This document shows, in pieces, positions 24,245 through 37,943 of a DNA stretch of 64,000 nucleotides (position 1 is the first letter of the stretch; every line of letters starts with the position of its first letter). Source of the stretch: Pseudescherichia vulneris NBRC 102420 (GTDB taxonomy: Bacteria; Pseudomonadota; Gammaproteobacteria; Enterobacterales; Enterobacteriaceae); NCBI RefSeq assembly GCF_000759795.1, contig NZ_BBMZ01000020.1, positions 1-64,000 on the forward strand, read 5' to 3'. The position numbers and the translations under genes are program-made. Under the pieces are notes generated by a model. The model ran no database searches. It worked only from the letters and a program-made list of their open reading frames with translations, and was not told where the DNA came from.

Positions 24245-24335
24245 AGTAAAAACCTCACCCAGCCGTATATGCGCGAGGAGATCCCTCTGTTCATATACAG
24301 GCGGTTAGTTATCGTTATTTTTTTGAATCAGGAAA

Positions 24336-25484
24336 TTACCACTCGGCTACGGAACCGTCTTTATGTCGCCATAATGGATTGCGCCAGTCGGTCACATCTT
24401 TGCTGCGGGCAATAACCTGCTCTTCATCAATCTCTACGCCCAGGCCTGGCTTCATCAGCGGTTTGAAGAAGCCGCCTTCCATGTTGAAGTCCTCTTTGTT
24501 TTTCACAAAGTCGAGCAGCTCCGCGCCCTGGTTATAGTGAATGCCCATGCTCTGCTCCTGGAACACCGCGTTGTGGGAGACAAAGTCCACGTGCAGACAG
24601 GCCGCCAGCGCAATCGGGCCAAGCGGACAGTGCGGGGCCAGCGCCACGTCGTACGCCTCTGCCATGCCGGCAATTTTGTAGCACTCGGTGATGCCCCCGG
24701 CGTGGGAGAGATCCGGCTGGAGAATGGCCAGGCCGCCCGCTTCCAGCACGCGCTTAAACTCGAAGCGTGAGAACATACGCTCCCCGGCGGCAATCGGAAT
24801 ATGGGTTTGCGCAGCCAGCTTCGGATAATATTCCGCCTGCTCGGCCAGCACCGGCTCTTCAATAAACAGCGGACGGTACGGCTCCAGCTCTTTAATTAAT
24901 ATTTTCGCCATCGGCGCGCTAACGCGACCGTGGAAATCGAGGCCAAATTCAATTTCATTACCAAAGGCTTCGCGGATCTGCGCGGCGGTATTCACAGCGG
25001 CTTCCACTTTGCGGAAATCATCAATAATCGATAACTCTTCGCAGCCGTTTAATTTAAAGGTATCGAAGCCAATTTCGCGCAGTTTAGTAATACCCGCGAT
25101 GGCTTCCGCCGGACGATCGCCGCCTACCCAACTGTAGGCCTTAATTTTATCGCGTACCAGCCCGCCCATCAGCTGCCAGACCGGCGCGTTCAATACTTTA
25201 CCTTTGATGTCCCAGAGCGCCTGGTCAATACCGGCGATGGCGCTCATCAGGATCGGGCCGCCACGGTAAAAGCCCGCGCGGTACATTACCTGCCACAGGT
25301 CGTTGATGCGGGAGGGATCCTGACCAATCAGGTATTCACCCAGCTCGTGAACGGCCGCCTCAACGGTACGCGCCCGGCCTTCGATCACCGGCTCGCCCCA
25401 GCCCACTACGCCTTCGTCGGTTTCGATTTTCAGGAACATCCAGCGCGGGGGTAAACGGTAGGTGGTTAGTTTAGTAATTTTCAT
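24336..25484 (-). CDS. dgoD: D-galactonate dehydratase
   Basis: A 382-residue enolase-superfamily enzyme whose numbering coincides with E. coli DgoD. Metal ligands Asp183 (in GLDFHGRV), Glu209 (FIEEP) and Glu235 (AAGERM), and catalytic His185 and His285 (APHCPLGP), are all present. It converts D-galactonate to 2-keto-3-deoxy-D-galactonate. The start overlaps the dgoA stop by 4 bp. The operon order dgoR-dgoK-dgoA-dgoD is as in E. coli. Confidence 0.97.
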   Translation of the reverse strand: MKITKLTTYRLPPRWMFLKIETDEGVVGWGEPVIEGRARTVEAAVHELGEYLIGQDPSRINDLWQVMYRAGFYRGGPILMSAIAGIDQALWDIKGKVLNAPVWQLMGGLVRDKIKAYSWVGGDRPAEAIAGITKLREIGFDTFKLNGCEELSIIDDFRKVEAAVNTAAQIREAFGNEIEFGLDFHGRVSAPMAKILIKELEPYRPLFIEEPVLAEQAEYYPKLAAQTHIPIAAGERMFSRFEFKRVLEAGGLAILQPDLSHAGGITECYKIAGMAEAYDVALAPHCPLGPIALAACLHVDFVSHNAVFQEQSMGIHYNQGAELLDFVKNKEDFNMEGGFFKPLMKPGLGVEIDEEQVIARSKDVTDWRNPLWRHKDGSVAEW

Positions 25485-26098
25485 TGCACTGCCTCTCGAT
25501 ACGCTTTTACAAATGCGGCTGCCTGCTGTGCGGTGTGCTCCACGGATTGCCCGGCACGATAGAGATCGCTACCCAGTCCGGCACCGGCACAGCCAGCCTT
25601 AAGCCACTGGGTCAGGTTTTCCGGCGTGACGCCGCCAACGGCGAACACGGGGATTTCCGGCGGAAGCACGGCCTTCAGCGCTTTAATGTAGTCCGGACCA
25701 AACGCGGAAGAAGGGAATATTTTCAGCGACTGGGCACCGGCCTCAATCGCCGTAAAGGCTTCGGTCGCCGTGGCACAGCCAGGACAGACCGTCATGCCAT
25801 ACGCCACCGCCCGGCGAATAATTTCTGGATTGATATTTGGCGTGACCAGCAGGGTGCAGCCCATTTCGGCAAGCGTATCGACCTGCTCAGGCTTTAGTAC
25901 CGTGCCCGCACCAATTAACGCTTTATCACCAAAGGCTTTCACCATTGCGGGAATGCTCTCTTCCCAGCGGGGGGAGTTGAGCGGAATTTCGACCGCCTCA
26001 AATCCGGCCTCAATCACCGCCGCCACGTGGGCGTAGGCCTCTTCGGGCGTGATGCCGCGCAGAATTGCGATCAGCGGGAGTTTATTTTGCCACTGCAT
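25481..26098 (-). CDS. dgoA: 2-dehydro-3-deoxy-6-phosphogalactonate aldolase
   Basis: A 205-residue class I aldolase with a TIM barrel. The Schiff-base lysine is in [10 protein letters not shown] and the catalytic glutamate in AVEIPLNSP, as in KDPG/KDPGal aldolases. It splits 2-keto-3-deoxy-6-phosphogalactonate to pyruvate and glyceraldehyde 3-phosphate. It overlaps dgoK by 17 bp and dgoD by 4 bp, so translation is tightly coupled. In some databases dgoA denotes a fused gene with dgoD; here they are separate frames. Confidence 0.97.
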   Translation of the reverse strand: MQWQNKLPLIAILRGITPEEAYAHVAAVIEAGFEAVEIPLNSPRWEESIPAMVKAFGDKALIGAGTVLKPEQVDTLAEMGCTLLVTPNINPEIIRRAVAYGMTVCPGCATATEAFTAIEAGAQSLKIFPSSAFGPDYIKALKAVLPPEIPVFAVGGVTPENLTQWLKAGCAGAGLGSDLYRAGQSVEHTAQQAAAFVKAYREAVQ

Positions 26099-26960
26099 GA
26101 GCGATGCTCCTTATACCTGCCTGAAATGCGTCGTCACCGCGTAGGGCCTGCGTCCCGTAGCCCAACAGGTCAAAAGCCTGCTGGTAGCGCGCGGTCAGCG
26201 AAGGGTTGGCGACGAGCGTGATGGTCTGCTGCGGCGCGATCCAGGCTTTCATACTCGCCACTTCGCTGCCTATCAGCAGGCCGGAAAGAAATTCGCTCAC
26301 CTGTTCACGCGCAAGCCGGCCGAGCACGTGGGATGCCCGCACTTCAAACAGGCGAGGCAGCAGATCGGGAGAGTCGAGGCCGCGGGTTAAACCGGCGGTA
26401 AAGGCATCCGGGGAGGTTTCCTGCTCAGGCAGGCCCGCCCCCAACAGCGTATGGTTAAGCAGCACGTGGTGCAGCTCGCCGGTCATCACGGTATGAAAGT
26501 CGCTGACCTGCTCGCTATCGGCCAGCACCCATTTGCAGTGGGTGCCGGGCATGACATACACCTGTGCAGGCTGAAGATCGCGCGCGCCGAGCAGCTGGGT
26601 CTCTTCGCCGCGCATTACGTTGTGGTTATCTTCCCGGTTGACGCACAGGCCGGGAACGATCCAGATATTGTCGGCAACGGCGGTAATCTGCTGGCCAATG
26701 TCATCAAAGCGGGCCGGGCAAGGCAGATAGGGGACGTTAACCCATCCGGCATTGCTGCCGACCATGCCCGCCATCACTACCCGGGTATTTTCCCGCGCCC
26801 AGCCCTCGGTGATCTGCGCTAATACCGCCTCAAAGGTGCGCCCGTTCAGGCGGGTTACGCCTGCTTCGGACTGCCTGCTTTCAAGGCATTGATCGCCCTG
26901 ATAGTGCCAGGCGCGAAGATTGGTGGAGCCCCAGTCGATGGCGATATAGCGTGATGTCAT
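26082..26960 (-). CDS. dgoK: 2-dehydro-3-deoxygalactonokinase
   Basis: A 292-residue sugar-acid kinase. It opens with the ASKHA phosphate-binding strand YIAIDWGSTNLRAW and has VMPGTHCKWV, characteristic of KDGal kinases. It phosphorylates 2-keto-3-deoxygalactonate at C6. Its ATG overlaps the dgoR stop by 4 bp (ATGA), and its end overlaps dgoA by 17 bp. It closely matches E. coli DgoK. Confidence 0.96.
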   Translation of the reverse strand: MTSRYIAIDWGSTNLRAWHYQGDQCLESRQSEAGVTRLNGRTFEAVLAQITEGWARENTRVVMAGMVGSNAGWVNVPYLPCPARFDDIGQQITAVADNIWIVPGLCVNREDNHNVMRGEETQLLGARDLQPAQVYVMPGTHCKWVLADSEQVSDFHTVMTGELHHVLLNHTLLGAGLPEQETSPDAFTAGLTRGLDSPDLLPRLFEVRASHVLGRLAREQVSEFLSGLLIGSEVASMKAWIAPQQTITLVANPSLTARYQQAFDLLGYGTQALRGDDAFQAGIRSIAHAVAK

Positions 26961-27646
26961 GTTATTTCCTTGAGCCTTTGGGTTGAGCTGGCGATCATAG
27001 TCAGCGCCGCCTGCTCTGCTGCATCGCCGTCCTGATGCCGGATCGCATCAAACAGCGCCTTATGTTCCTGAAGCGTCTTCGGCATGTTGGCCTCGTCACC
27101 GCGCCAGGTCTGTTCAAATACCGCCCGCTGCAGAGAGCCAATCGCTACCGTCAGCTGCTGGAGAACCGGGTTATGCACCGACTGCAGCACGGCGTCGTGA
27201 TAGCGGATATCCGCCTCGTTGAACGCATCCCGGTTCTGGTTATTGGCGATCATGTCGTTGAGCGCCGCCTCAATCTGCGCCAGATCGCTGGAGGTGGCTC
27301 GCTCGGCCGCCCAGCGGGCAATGGCCGGTTCCACCAGGTTACGCACCTCACTCATCGCGCTGATAAGCCGGGGGTCGTAGTCGTTCTCCAGCACCCACTG
27401 CAACACCTCGGTATCGAGGTAGTTCCACTGGTTACGAGCTGCGACAAACGCGCCGCGATAGCGCTTCATCTCAATGAGCCGCTTCGCCATCAGGGAGCGA
27501 AAGACCTCCCGGATAATATTGCGCGAAGTTTCAAACTCTTCGCACAGGTCGGTCTCTGAAGGCAGCCCTGCGCCAGGGACGTATTTGCCGCTGACAATCT
27601 GCCGCCCGAGGGTGGCAATGATGCGGTCCGTTTTTGTAATGGTCAT
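26957..27646 (-). CDS. dgoR: GntR-family (FadR subfamily) repressor of the dgo operon
   Basis: A 229-residue protein. The N-terminal winged helix (DLCEEFETSRNIIREVFRSL at about 35-55) is followed by an all-helical FCD effector domain with a conserved Asp/His metal-binding set (EADIRYHDAV). It is almost identical to E. coli DgoR. ATG 27646 is chosen: AAGGA lies upstream and it equals the E. coli start; the frame stays open further upstream through the operator region but that part is not coding. It represses its own operon until D-galactonate binds. Confidence 0.95.
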   Translation of the reverse strand: MTITKTDRIIATLGRQIVSGKYVPGAGLPSETDLCEEFETSRNIIREVFRSLMAKRLIEMKRYRGAFVAARNQWNYLDTEVLQWVLENDYDPRLISAMSEVRNLVEPAIARWAAERATSSDLAQIEAALNDMIANNQNRDAFNEADIRYHDAVLQSVHNPVLQQLTVAIGSLQRAVFEQTWRGDEANMPKTLQEHKALFDAIRHQDGDAAEQAALTMIASSTQRLKEIT

Positions 27647-27753
27647 GTCGGATCCTTTAAGAAGATGCTTTACCATTACTTTATCCTTACCGGCGTAAAA
27701 GTCCGCACTATTGAAGTACAAATATGCGAGTCGTTCGCCGTACTGTGAGTGGA

Positions 27754-27785
27754 TAGTAGTACAATCAATTAAGGTTGTACTACAA
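27754..27785. promoter_or_regulatory. Paired DgoR (FadR-type) operators
   Basis: Two 11-mers, TAGTAGTACAA (27754-27764) and TTGTACTACAA (27775-27785), each fit the FadR-type consensus TNGTNNNACNA. Together they form a 9-bp-armed inverted repeat with centres 21 bp, two helical turns, apart. They lie upstream of dgoR, suiting cooperative repression of the operon. Confidence 0.8.
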
Positions 27786-27840
27786 TGCAGATCACAAAAA
27801 CGACACCCGGTAAATAAAATGTGAAAAAACGCGGGCAATA

Positions 27841-27868
27841 AAAAACCCGCAGCGGTGGGCGGGTTTTT
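27841..27868 (-). terminator. Terminator downstream of yidA
   Basis: AAAAACCCGC...GCGGGTTTTTA, a GC stem with A- and T-runs on both sides, in the gap between yidA and the dgo promoter. It should stop yidA transcription before the dgo operators. Confidence 0.85.
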
Positions 27869-27889
27869 AGCGGACGGGAAGAGCGGAGT

Positions 27890-28702
27890 TTAGTTCAGGA
27901 CAAACTTCTCGATAGCGTAAGCCACGCCGTCTTCAAGGTTGGTTTTGGTCACGAAGTTAGCGACCTCTTTCACCGACGGAATCGCATTGTCCATGGCAAC
28001 GCCCATACCGGCATACTCCAGCATCGCGATGTCATTTTCCTGATCGCCAATCGCCATCACCTCTTCCGGCTTGATGTTCAGCGCATCGGCCAGCGATTTC
28101 ACGCCGGTGCCCTTGGTGACGCTTTTATCAAGGATTTCCAGGAAGTAAGGCGCGCTTTTCAGCACGGTGTACTTCTCATTTACCTCTGCCGGAATGCGCG
28201 CTATCGCCTGGTCGAGGATCGCCGGCTCGTCAATCATCATGACTTTCAGCAGTTGGATACCCGGATCCATCTTCTCGGCTTCGCAGAACACCAGCGGAAT
28301 GGTCGCGACGTAGGACTCGTGCACCGTGTAGTAGCTGATGTCGCGGTTAGCGGTATAGAGGGTGTTACGGTCGAGCGCGTGGAAGTGGGAGCCTACCTCG
28401 CGGGAGAGCTGCTCGAGGTAGCGGTAGTCGTCATAGCTGAGCGGGGTCTGCGCCACAGTGCTGCCGTCACTGGCTTTCTGCACCAGCGCGCCGTTATAGG
28501 TGATGCAGTAATCGCCTGGCCTGTCCATATGCAGCTCTTTCAGGTAGTTGTGCACGCCTGCATACGGACGCCCGGTGGTGAGCACAACGTTGACCCCACG
28601 CTCACGCGCGGCGGCAATCGCATTTTTAACGGCAGGTGAAATGGTATGGTCCGGCAGCAGCAAGGTGCCGTCCATGTCGATTGCAATGAGTTTGATAGCC
28701 AT
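27890..28702 (-). CDS. yidA: Sugar phosphatase YidA (HAD, Cof type)
   Basis: A 270-residue HAD-superfamily phosphatase of the Cof type. Motif I is DMDGTLL with the nucleophile Asp (residue 9), motif III Lys lies in TKGTGVKSL, and motif IV is GDQENDIAML. The C2 cap is inserted at about 80-190. It dephosphorylates small sugar phosphates in the cytosol. It matches E. coli YidA. E. coli has yidB between yidA and gyrB; that gene is absent here, with only a REP element and about 160 bp in between. Confidence 0.96.
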   Translation of the reverse strand: MAIKLIAIDMDGTLLLPDHTISPAVKNAIAAARERGVNVVLTTGRPYAGVHNYLKELHMDRPGDYCITYNGALVQKASDGSTVAQTPLSYDDYRYLEQLSREVGSHFHALDRNTLYTANRDISYYTVHESYVATIPLVFCEAEKMDPGIQLLKVMMIDEPAILDQAIARIPAEVNEKYTVLKSAPYFLEILDKSVTKGTGVKSLADALNIKPEEVMAIGDQENDIAMLEYAGMGVAMDNAIPSVKEVANFVTKTNLEDGVAYAIEKFVLN

Positions 28703-28826
28703 GGGTTCCCCAGCGTAAAAGAGTTAACTCTTATGCTAGCGTGATTCTGCTCAAAAGACAGTAAGCGCGAGGAGGGAAAAGGGGGACAAAAGCGGGGCGG
28801 TATATTCCCCATTTATGAGAAGGGTA

Positions 28827-28852
28827 GCCCCGGCAGCGATGCGCCGCCGGGG
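28827..28852. repeat. REP-like palindrome downstream of gyrB
   Basis: GCCCCGGCAGCGATGCGCCGCCGGGG can form a strong stem 10 bp after the gyrB stop; it is REP-related and may also protect or end the gyrB transcript. Confidence 0.65.
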
Positions 28853-28862
28853 AACAAACCGA

Positions 28863-32378
<3,516 letters not shown>

Positions 32379-32379
<1 letters not shown>

Positions 32380-33479
32380 TACAGTCTCATTGGCATAACG
32401 ACATAAGCCGCACTTTGGCTGGCCGCATCTTCAATCTGCACGCTCGACACGGAATCGGTCAGCAGAATACGCACGTTTTCGCATTTCAGGGCGTTGAGTA
32501 CGTCCAGCACGTAGCTAACGTTGAAGCCGATCTCCATCTCTGTCCCGGCGTAGGTGACATCGAGGATCTCTTCGGCCTCTTCCTGCTCCGGGTTGTTCGC
32601 GGTGATCTTGAGCTGGTTTTCGCTGACGTAGAGACGCACGCCGCGGAACTTCTCGTTAGAGAGAATGGCGGCACGAGCGAAGGCCTGCTTGAGGATATCG
32701 CAGCCGGCGTCAAGGTGCTTATCCGGATTCTTCGGCAGCACGCGACGGTAGTCCGGGAAGCGACCATCCACCAGCTTGGAGGTAAAGATAAAGTCGCCCA
32801 CGTGCGCACGGATGTTATTGCTGCCAATCTGCACGCGCAGCGGTGTTTCGCCGCCGTCGAGCATACGCATCAGCTCAATCACGCCTTTACGCGGCACGAT
32901 CACCGAATGGTTCGGCAGCGACTGCCCAACCGGCATAGAACAGACCGCCAGACGGTGGCCGTCGGTCGCCACGGTGCGCAGCTCTTCGCCTTCGGTTTCA
33001 AACAGCATGCCGTTCAGGTAGTAGCGCACGTCCTGATGGGCCATCGAGAATTGAGTCGCCTCGATCAGGCGCTTCATGGTCGCCTGCGGCAGGGTGAACT
33101 CTACTTCGCTCTGCCAGTCGTCGAGGTTCGGGAAATCCGCTGCTGGCAAGGTCGACAGCGAGAAACGGCTGCGCCCGGAGCGCACCAGCATCCGGTCGCC
33201 CTCCAGCTGCACGGCGATCTCTGCGCCTTCCGGCAGGCCACGGCAAATATCAAAGAATTTGCGCGCCGGGACGGTGGTAGCGCCGGGTTCGTGCGGCTGA
33301 GCCAGCACGACGCGGGCGACCATCTCCATCTCCAGATCGGTGCCGGTGAGGGACAGCGCGCCGTCAGCGACCTGCAGCAGCAGGTTGCCCAGGATCGGCA
33401 GCGTAGGACGGCCACCCAGCGGGCCACTGACCTGCTGAAGCGGTTTTAATAGGTGTTCACGTTCAACGGTAAATTTCAT
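32379..33479 (-). CDS. dnaN: DNA polymerase III beta sliding clamp
   Basis: A 366-residue clamp of three similar domains, starting [20 protein letters not shown] and ending [10 protein letters not shown], the C-terminal strand and tail that line the protein-binding pocket. It encircles DNA and tethers polymerase III and many other partners. It lies 4 bp after dnaA and overlaps recF by one base. Essentially identical in layout to E. coli DnaN. Confidence 0.98.
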
Positions 33480-33483
33480 AGCA

Positions 33484-34881
33484 TCACGACGATAGAGTTC
33501 GGATTAAATTGGAGAAATCTTCTTTGATATCATGGCTCTCTTCACGCAACTGCTCAATCTTACGGCAGGCGTGGAGCACGGTCGTATGGTCGCGGCCGCC
33601 AAACGCATCGCCGATCTCCGGCAGGCTGTGGTTGGTCAGCTCTTTGGCCAGCGCCATTGCCATCTGGCGCGGACGCGCTACCGAGCGAGATCGGCGCTTG
33701 GAGAGCAGATCCGCCACTTTAATTTTGTAATACTCCGCCACCGTCTTTTGAATATTGTCGATGGTGACCAGCTTTTCCTGGAGCGCCAGCAGATCGCGCA
33801 GCGCTTCACGAACGAAATCGATGGTGATGGCACGGCCGGTGAAGTTGGCGTTGGCGATCACGCGGTTCAGCGCCCCCTCCAGCTCACGCACGTTAGAGCG
33901 CAGACGCTTGGCAATAAAGAACGCCACCTCACCCGGCAGACGAATGTCGTTTTCGTCAGCCTTTTTCATCAGGATCGCCACGCGGGTTTCGAGCTCAGGC
34001 GGCTCGATCGCCACGGTCAATCCCCAGCCAAAGCGCGACTTCAGACGATCCTCGACGCCGTTGATCTCTTTTGGATAACGATCCGAGGTGAGGATGATCT
34101 GTTGGTTGCCTTCCAGCAGGGCGTTAAAGGTGTGGAAGAACTCCTCCTGGGAGCGCTCCTTATTGGCAAAGAACTGGATGTCATCGATCAGCAGGGCGTC
34201 TACGGAGCGGTAGTAGCGTTTGAACTCTTCGATGGCGTTGTTCTGCAGGGCTTTTACCATGTCCTGAACAAAGCGCTCGGAGTGCATATAGACCACTTTG
34301 GCATTGGGCTTGCGCGCCACGATGCCGTTACCCACCGCGTGCAGCAGGTGCGTCTTACCGAGGCCCGTGCCGCCGTAGAGAAACAGCGGGTTATACGCCC
34401 CGCCGGGGTTATCGGCCACCTGGCGAGCCGCTGCGCGGGCCAGCTGGTTCGATTTACCTTCAACGAAGTTATCAAACGTATGCTTAACGTTGACGTTAGA
34501 GCGGTAGGTAGGCTCTGCCGGAGCGGGAACGTTGTCCCAGCTTGAGCGCGACGCAGGGGCGACGCGAGGCATCTGCACCGCTGCGACCTGGGCAGGCGCG
34601 GCGACGCTTGCTGGCTCCTTTAGGGTATGGGCAACCGGCCGGGTACCCACTTCAAAGCGCAGCTGCGGCGTATCCGAGCCGCAGAACTCGTTCAGCAGTC
34701 CGTTGATATTATTAAGGTACTTGTCCCTGACCCAATCGAGTACAAAACGGTTTGGCGCATACAAAGCCAGCGTGTTGTCACTCAGTTCCGCCTGCAATGG
34801 GCGGATCCACATACTGAATTCTGTGGCTGGTAACTCATCCTGCAGTCGGGCAAGACACTGCTGCCAAAGCGAAAGTGACAC
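33484..34881 (-). CDS. dnaA: Chromosomal replication initiator DnaA
   Basis: A 465-residue initiator. Domain I opens [18 protein letters not shown] proline/alanine linker follows at about 85-130, then the AAA+ module with Walker [12 protein letters not shown] and Walker [10 protein letters not shown], then the C-terminal DnaA-box-binding domain with [13 protein letters not shown] start at GTG 34881 as in E. coli; the open frame extends 22 codons upstream through the leader, but that part has no family similarity. It binds the oriC boxes at 62929-63117 in this window and its own promoter box at 35094. Confidence 0.97.
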   Translation of the reverse strand: MSLSLWQQCLARLQDELPATEFSMWIRPLQAELSDNTLALYAPNRFVLDWVRDKYLNNINGLLNEFCGSDTPQLRFEVGTRPVAHTLKEPASVAAPAQVAAVQMPRVAPASRSSWDNVPAPAEPTYRSNVNVKHTFDNFVEGKSNQLARAAARQVADNPGGAYNPLFLYGGTGLGKTHLLHAVGNGIVARKPNAKVVYMHSERFVQDMVKALQNNAIEEFKRYYRSVDALLIDDIQFFANKERSQEEFFHTFNALLEGNQQIILTSDRYPKEINGVEDRLKSRFGWGLTVAIEPPELETRVAILMKKADENDIRLPGEVAFFIAKRLRSNVRELEGALNRVIANANFTGRAITIDFVREALRDLLALQEKLVTIDNIQKTVAEYYKIKVADLLSKRRSRSVARPRQMAMALAKELTNHSLPEIGDAFGGRDHTTVLHACRKIEQLREESHDIKEDFSNLIRTLSS

Positions 34882-35357
34882 GGCGGACTCCACTCGAACA
34901 AAAGTCGATAATAAAAGACGAAAGCTGAAATTAATGATTGTAGACACACGTCGAAAAGACCCCTGAAGGGTGACGTGCGAACCGCTATTTGCGGTTTTTT
35001 GCCCCGATCCGGATCCGTGATGCAGGATCGGGACCGCGGATCATAACGTAAACCGCCGAAGAGATCTTCTGTTTCTCACAGATTCTTCACGATTTATCCA
35101 CAGGACGATCCGAATCGGCTAAGTGTAAACGATCCTGGTGCCGGTGCGGCACGATTTAGGCCGCATATTGGAAAAATTAATGAGGATCGATAAAAATTTA
35201 GCGAAACGATCTATTGAAGATCCTGGAGGATCCTTGCGCTTTGGCCCTCAGGTCGTATAATCCTCCACCCGGCGCGCGCTGCTCGATTTCTTGCGTCGGC
35301 CCCGGCTACTTTTCAGGCAAAAACTGCGGAATTTAGGCGGTATATAAGGAAAGAGAA
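34882..35357 (-). promoter_or_regulatory. dnaA promoter region with DnaA box and GATC cluster
   Basis: There is no gene in this 476-bp stretch. It contains a consensus DnaA box TTATCCACA at 35094-35102 and several GATC sites, which allow autoregulation and SeqA/Dam control as in E. coli. A GC-rich palindrome near 34984-35045 (TTTTGCCCCGATCC, GGATCGGGAC) may form a hairpin in the leader. Individual dnaA promoters were not assigned with confidence. Confidence 0.75.
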
Positions 35358-35386
35358 TTGACTCCGGAGTGTACAATTATTACAAT
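35358..35386 (+). promoter_or_regulatory. rpmH-rnpA promoter
   Basis: TTGACT (35358-35363), a 17-bp spacer and TACAAT (35381-35386) form a near-consensus sigma-70 promoter about 100 bp upstream of rpmH, divergent from dnaA. It matches the known rpmH promoter position in E. coli. Confidence 0.85.
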
Positions 35387-35476
35387 CCGGCCTCTTTAAT
35401 CATCAACACTGAGGCGTAAGACGTTGGCACTGCCCAGCGGACCGACGCGAAATTCAGTGAATTCATTCAAGTTTAG

Positions 35477-35629
<153 letters not shown>

Positions 35630-35644
35630 TAAAGCTAACCCTGC

Positions 35645-36004
35645 GTGGTTAAGCTCGCATTTCCCAGGGAGTTACGCTTGTTAACTCCCAATCATTTCAC
35701 ATTCGTCTTCCAGCAGCCACAACGGGCTGGCACGCCGCAAATCACCATCCTCGGCCGCCTGAATTCGCTGGGGCATCCCCGCATCGGTCTTACCGTCGCC
35801 AAGAAAAATGTTAAGCGTGCGCATGAACGCAACCGGATCAAACGTCTGACGCGTGAAAGCTTCCGCTTACGCCAGCATGAACTGCCAGCAATGGATTTCG
35901 TGGTGGTGGCGAAGAAGGGGGTTGCTGACCTCGATAACCGTGCTCTCACGGAAGCGTTGGAAAAACTATGGCGCCGCCACTGTCGCCTGGCTCACGGCTC
36001 CTGA
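35645..36004 (+). CDS. rnpA: Ribonuclease P protein component
   Basis: A 119-residue basic protein; the RNP motif region is [20 protein letters not shown]. It helps the M1 RNA subunit process 5' ends of tRNA precursors. It starts at GTG 35645 (second codon GTT, then KLAFPREL), as in E. coli. The last 37 bp overlap the start of yidD. Confidence 0.97.
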   Translation: MVKLAFPRELRLLTPNHFTFVFQQPQRAGTPQITILGRLNSLGHPRIGLTVAKKNVKRAHERNRIKRLTRESFRLRQHELPAMDFVVVAKKGVADLDNRALTEALEKLWRRHCRLAHGS

Positions 36005-36225
36005 TAGCCCTCATTCGGGTATATCAGCGCCTGATCAGTCCGCTGCTTGGGCCGCACTGTCGTTTCACACCGACCTGTTCGCAATATGGAATTGAGGCAT
36101 TGCGCAGGTTCGGGGTGATAAAAGGCAGTTGGTTGACGGTGAAACGCGTATTAAAATGCCACCCTTTACACCCGGGTGGCGACGACCCCGTCCCGCCAGG
36201 ACCTTTTAATACCAGAGAACACTAA
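35968..36225 (+). CDS. yidD: Membrane protein insertion efficiency factor YidD
   Basis: An 85-residue membrane-associated protein. Conserved cysteines lie in [18 protein letters not shown] and [10 protein letters not shown], the DUF37/YidD signature. It assists the YidC/Sec insertion pathway. It overlaps rnpA by 37 bp and ends 2 bp before yidC, so the group rpmH-rnpA-yidD-yidC is one operon. Confidence 0.96.
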   Translation: MAPPLSPGSRLLIALIRVYQRLISPLLGPHCRFTPTCSQYGIEALRRFGVIKGSWLTVKRVLKCHPLHPGGDDPVPPGPFNTREH

Positions 36226-36227
36226 CG

Positions 36228-37874
36228 ATGGATTCGCAACGCAATCTTTTTGTCATCGCTTTGTTGTTCGTGTCTTTCATGATCTGGCAAGCCTGGGAGC
36301 AGGATAAAAATCCTCAGCCTCAGACGCAGCAGACCACGCAGACTACGACCACCGCAGCGGGTAGTGCCGCAGACCAGGGCGTACCGGCCAGTGGCCAGGG
36401 GAAACTCATTACCGTTAAGACCGACGTGCTGGAGCTTGTCATCAACACCCGTGGTGGTGATGTTGAGCAGGCGCTGCTGTTGGGCTACCCGAAAGAGCTG
36501 AAGTCTACCGAGCCGTTCCAGCTGCTGGAAACCACGCCTGAGTTCATCTATCAGGCACAGAGCGGCCTGACTGGTCGTGACGGCCCGGATAACCCGGCAA
36601 ACGGCGCGCGTCCGCTGTATAACGTTAACAGCGATACCTTTGTGATGGCCGAGGGTCAGAACGAACTGGCGATCCCGCTGACCTACACCGACGCTGCAGG
36701 CAACACCTTCACCAAAACCTTTACCCTGAAACGCGGTGAGTATGCGGTGAACGTGGGCTACAACGTGGCGAACAGCAGCGCGAAGCCGCTGGAGATCGCG
36801 ACCTTCGGCCAGCTGAAGCAATCCATCAATCTGCCAGCCCATCGCGACACCGGCAGCAGCAACTTTGCGCTGCATACCTTCCGCGGTGCGGCCTACTCTA
36901 CGCCGGACGAGAAGTACGAAAAATACAAATTCGATACGATCGCCGACAACGAGAACCTGAACGTGACCTCTAACGGCGGCTGGGTCGCCATGCTGCAGCA
37001 GTACTTTGCCACCGCATGGATCCCGCGCAGCGACGTTGCGAACAACTTCTACACCAGCAACCTGGGCAACGGCGTGGCCGCTATCGGCTACAAATCTGCA
37101 CCGGTACTGGTACAGCCTGGCCAGACCGCCGCGCTGACCAGCACCCTGTGGGTCGGCCCGGAAATTCAGGACAAGATGGCTGCCGTTGCGCCGCATCTGG
37201 ACCTGACCGTGGACTACGGCTGGCTGTGGTTTATCTCTCAGCCGCTGTTCAAGCTGCTGAAGTGGATCCACAGCTTCCTGGGTAACTGGGGCTTCTCAAT
37301 CATCATCATCACCTTTATCGTTCGTGGCATCATGTACCCGCTGACCAAAGCGCAGTACACCTCCATGGCGAAGATGCGTATGCTGCAGCCGAAGATTGCG
37401 GCGATGCGTGAGCGTCTGGGCGATGATAAACAGCGTCAGAGCCAGGAGATGATGGCCCTGTATAAAGCTGAGAAGGTTAACCCGCTGGGCGGCTGCTTAC
37501 CGCTGGTTATCCAGATGCCTATCTTCCTTGCGCTGTACTACATGCTGATGGGCTCCATTGAGCTGCGCCATGCGCCGTTCGCCCTGTGGATCCATGACCT
37601 GTCTGCACAGGACCCGTACTACATCCTGCCGATCCTGATGGGCGTGACGATGTTCTTCATCCAGAAGATGTCGCCGACCACCGTGACCGACCCGATGCAG
37701 CAGAAGATCATGACCTTTATGCCGGTCATCTTTACGGTCTTCTTCCTGTGGTTCCCGTCTGGTCTGGTGCTGTACTATATCGTCAGCAACCTGGTGACCA
37801 TTCTGCAGCAGCAGCTGATCTACCGCGGTCTGGAGAAGCGTGGCCTGCATAGCCGCGAGAAGAAAAGCTCCTAA
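36228..37874 (+). CDS. yidC: Membrane protein insertase YidC
   Basis: A 548-residue inner-membrane insertase. TM1 is at residues 7-25, a large periplasmic P1 beta-supersandwich domain covers about 55-340, and the conserved five-helix core starts near [20 protein letters not shown] and ends at [14 protein letters not shown]. The core arginine is in FIVRG. It inserts Sec-dependent and Sec-independent proteins, including the ATP synthase a and c subunits encoded elsewhere in this window. It lies 2 bp after yidD. Confidence 0.98.
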   Translation: MDSQRNLFVIALLFVSFMIWQAWEQDKNPQPQTQQTTQTTTTAAGSAADQGVPASGQGKLITVKTDVLELVINTRGGDVEQALLLGYPKELKSTEPFQLLETTPEFIYQAQSGLTGRDGPDNPANGARPLYNVNSDTFVMAEGQNELAIPLTYTDAAGNTFTKTFTLKRGEYAVNVGYNVANSSAKPLEIATFGQLKQSINLPAHRDTGSSNFALHTFRGAAYSTPDEKYEKYKFDTIADNENLNVTSNGGWVAMLQQYFATAWIPRSDVANNFYTSNLGNGVAAIGYKSAPVLVQPGQTAALTSTLWVGPEIQDKMAAVAPHLDLTVDYGWLWFISQPLFKLLKWIHSFLGNWGFSIIIITFIVRGIMYPLTKAQYTSMAKMRMLQPKIAAMRERLGDDKQRQSQEMMALYKAEKVNPLGGCLPLVIQMPIFLALYYMLMGSIELRHAPFALWIHDLSAQDPYYILPILMGVTMFFIQKMSPTTVTDPMQQKIMTFMPVIFTVFFLWFPSGLVLYYIVSNLVTILQQQLIYRGLEKRGLHSREKKSS

Positions 37875-37895
37875 TACGCTTCATTCTTTAGACAA

Positions 37896-37920
37896 GGCGG
37901 TCAAATGACCGCCTTTTTTA
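37896..37920 (+). terminator. yidC terminator
   Basis: GGCGGTCA-AA-TGACCGCC (37896-37913) followed by seven Ts (TTTTTTT from 37914), 21 bp after the yidC stop. Confidence 0.95.
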
Positions 37921-37943
37921 TTTTGAGATTTCGGAAAACTATC

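Noticed and set aside
24281-24300. CTGTATATGAACAG as a LexA box before the MFS gene
   Set aside because: It is 14 bp, two short of the 16-bp LexA site, and no SOS gene is nearby.
33532-34545. 337-codon ORF antisense to dnaA
   Set aside because: Shadow of dnaA codon usage; His/Val/Gln-rich.
34882-34947. Upstream extension of dnaA by 22 codons
   Set aside because: The extra residues do not belong to domain I of DnaA; the GTG at 34881 matches the known start.
36222-37271. 349-codon ORF antisense to yidC
   Set aside because: Shadow frame of yidC without a ribosome-binding site or recognisable fold.
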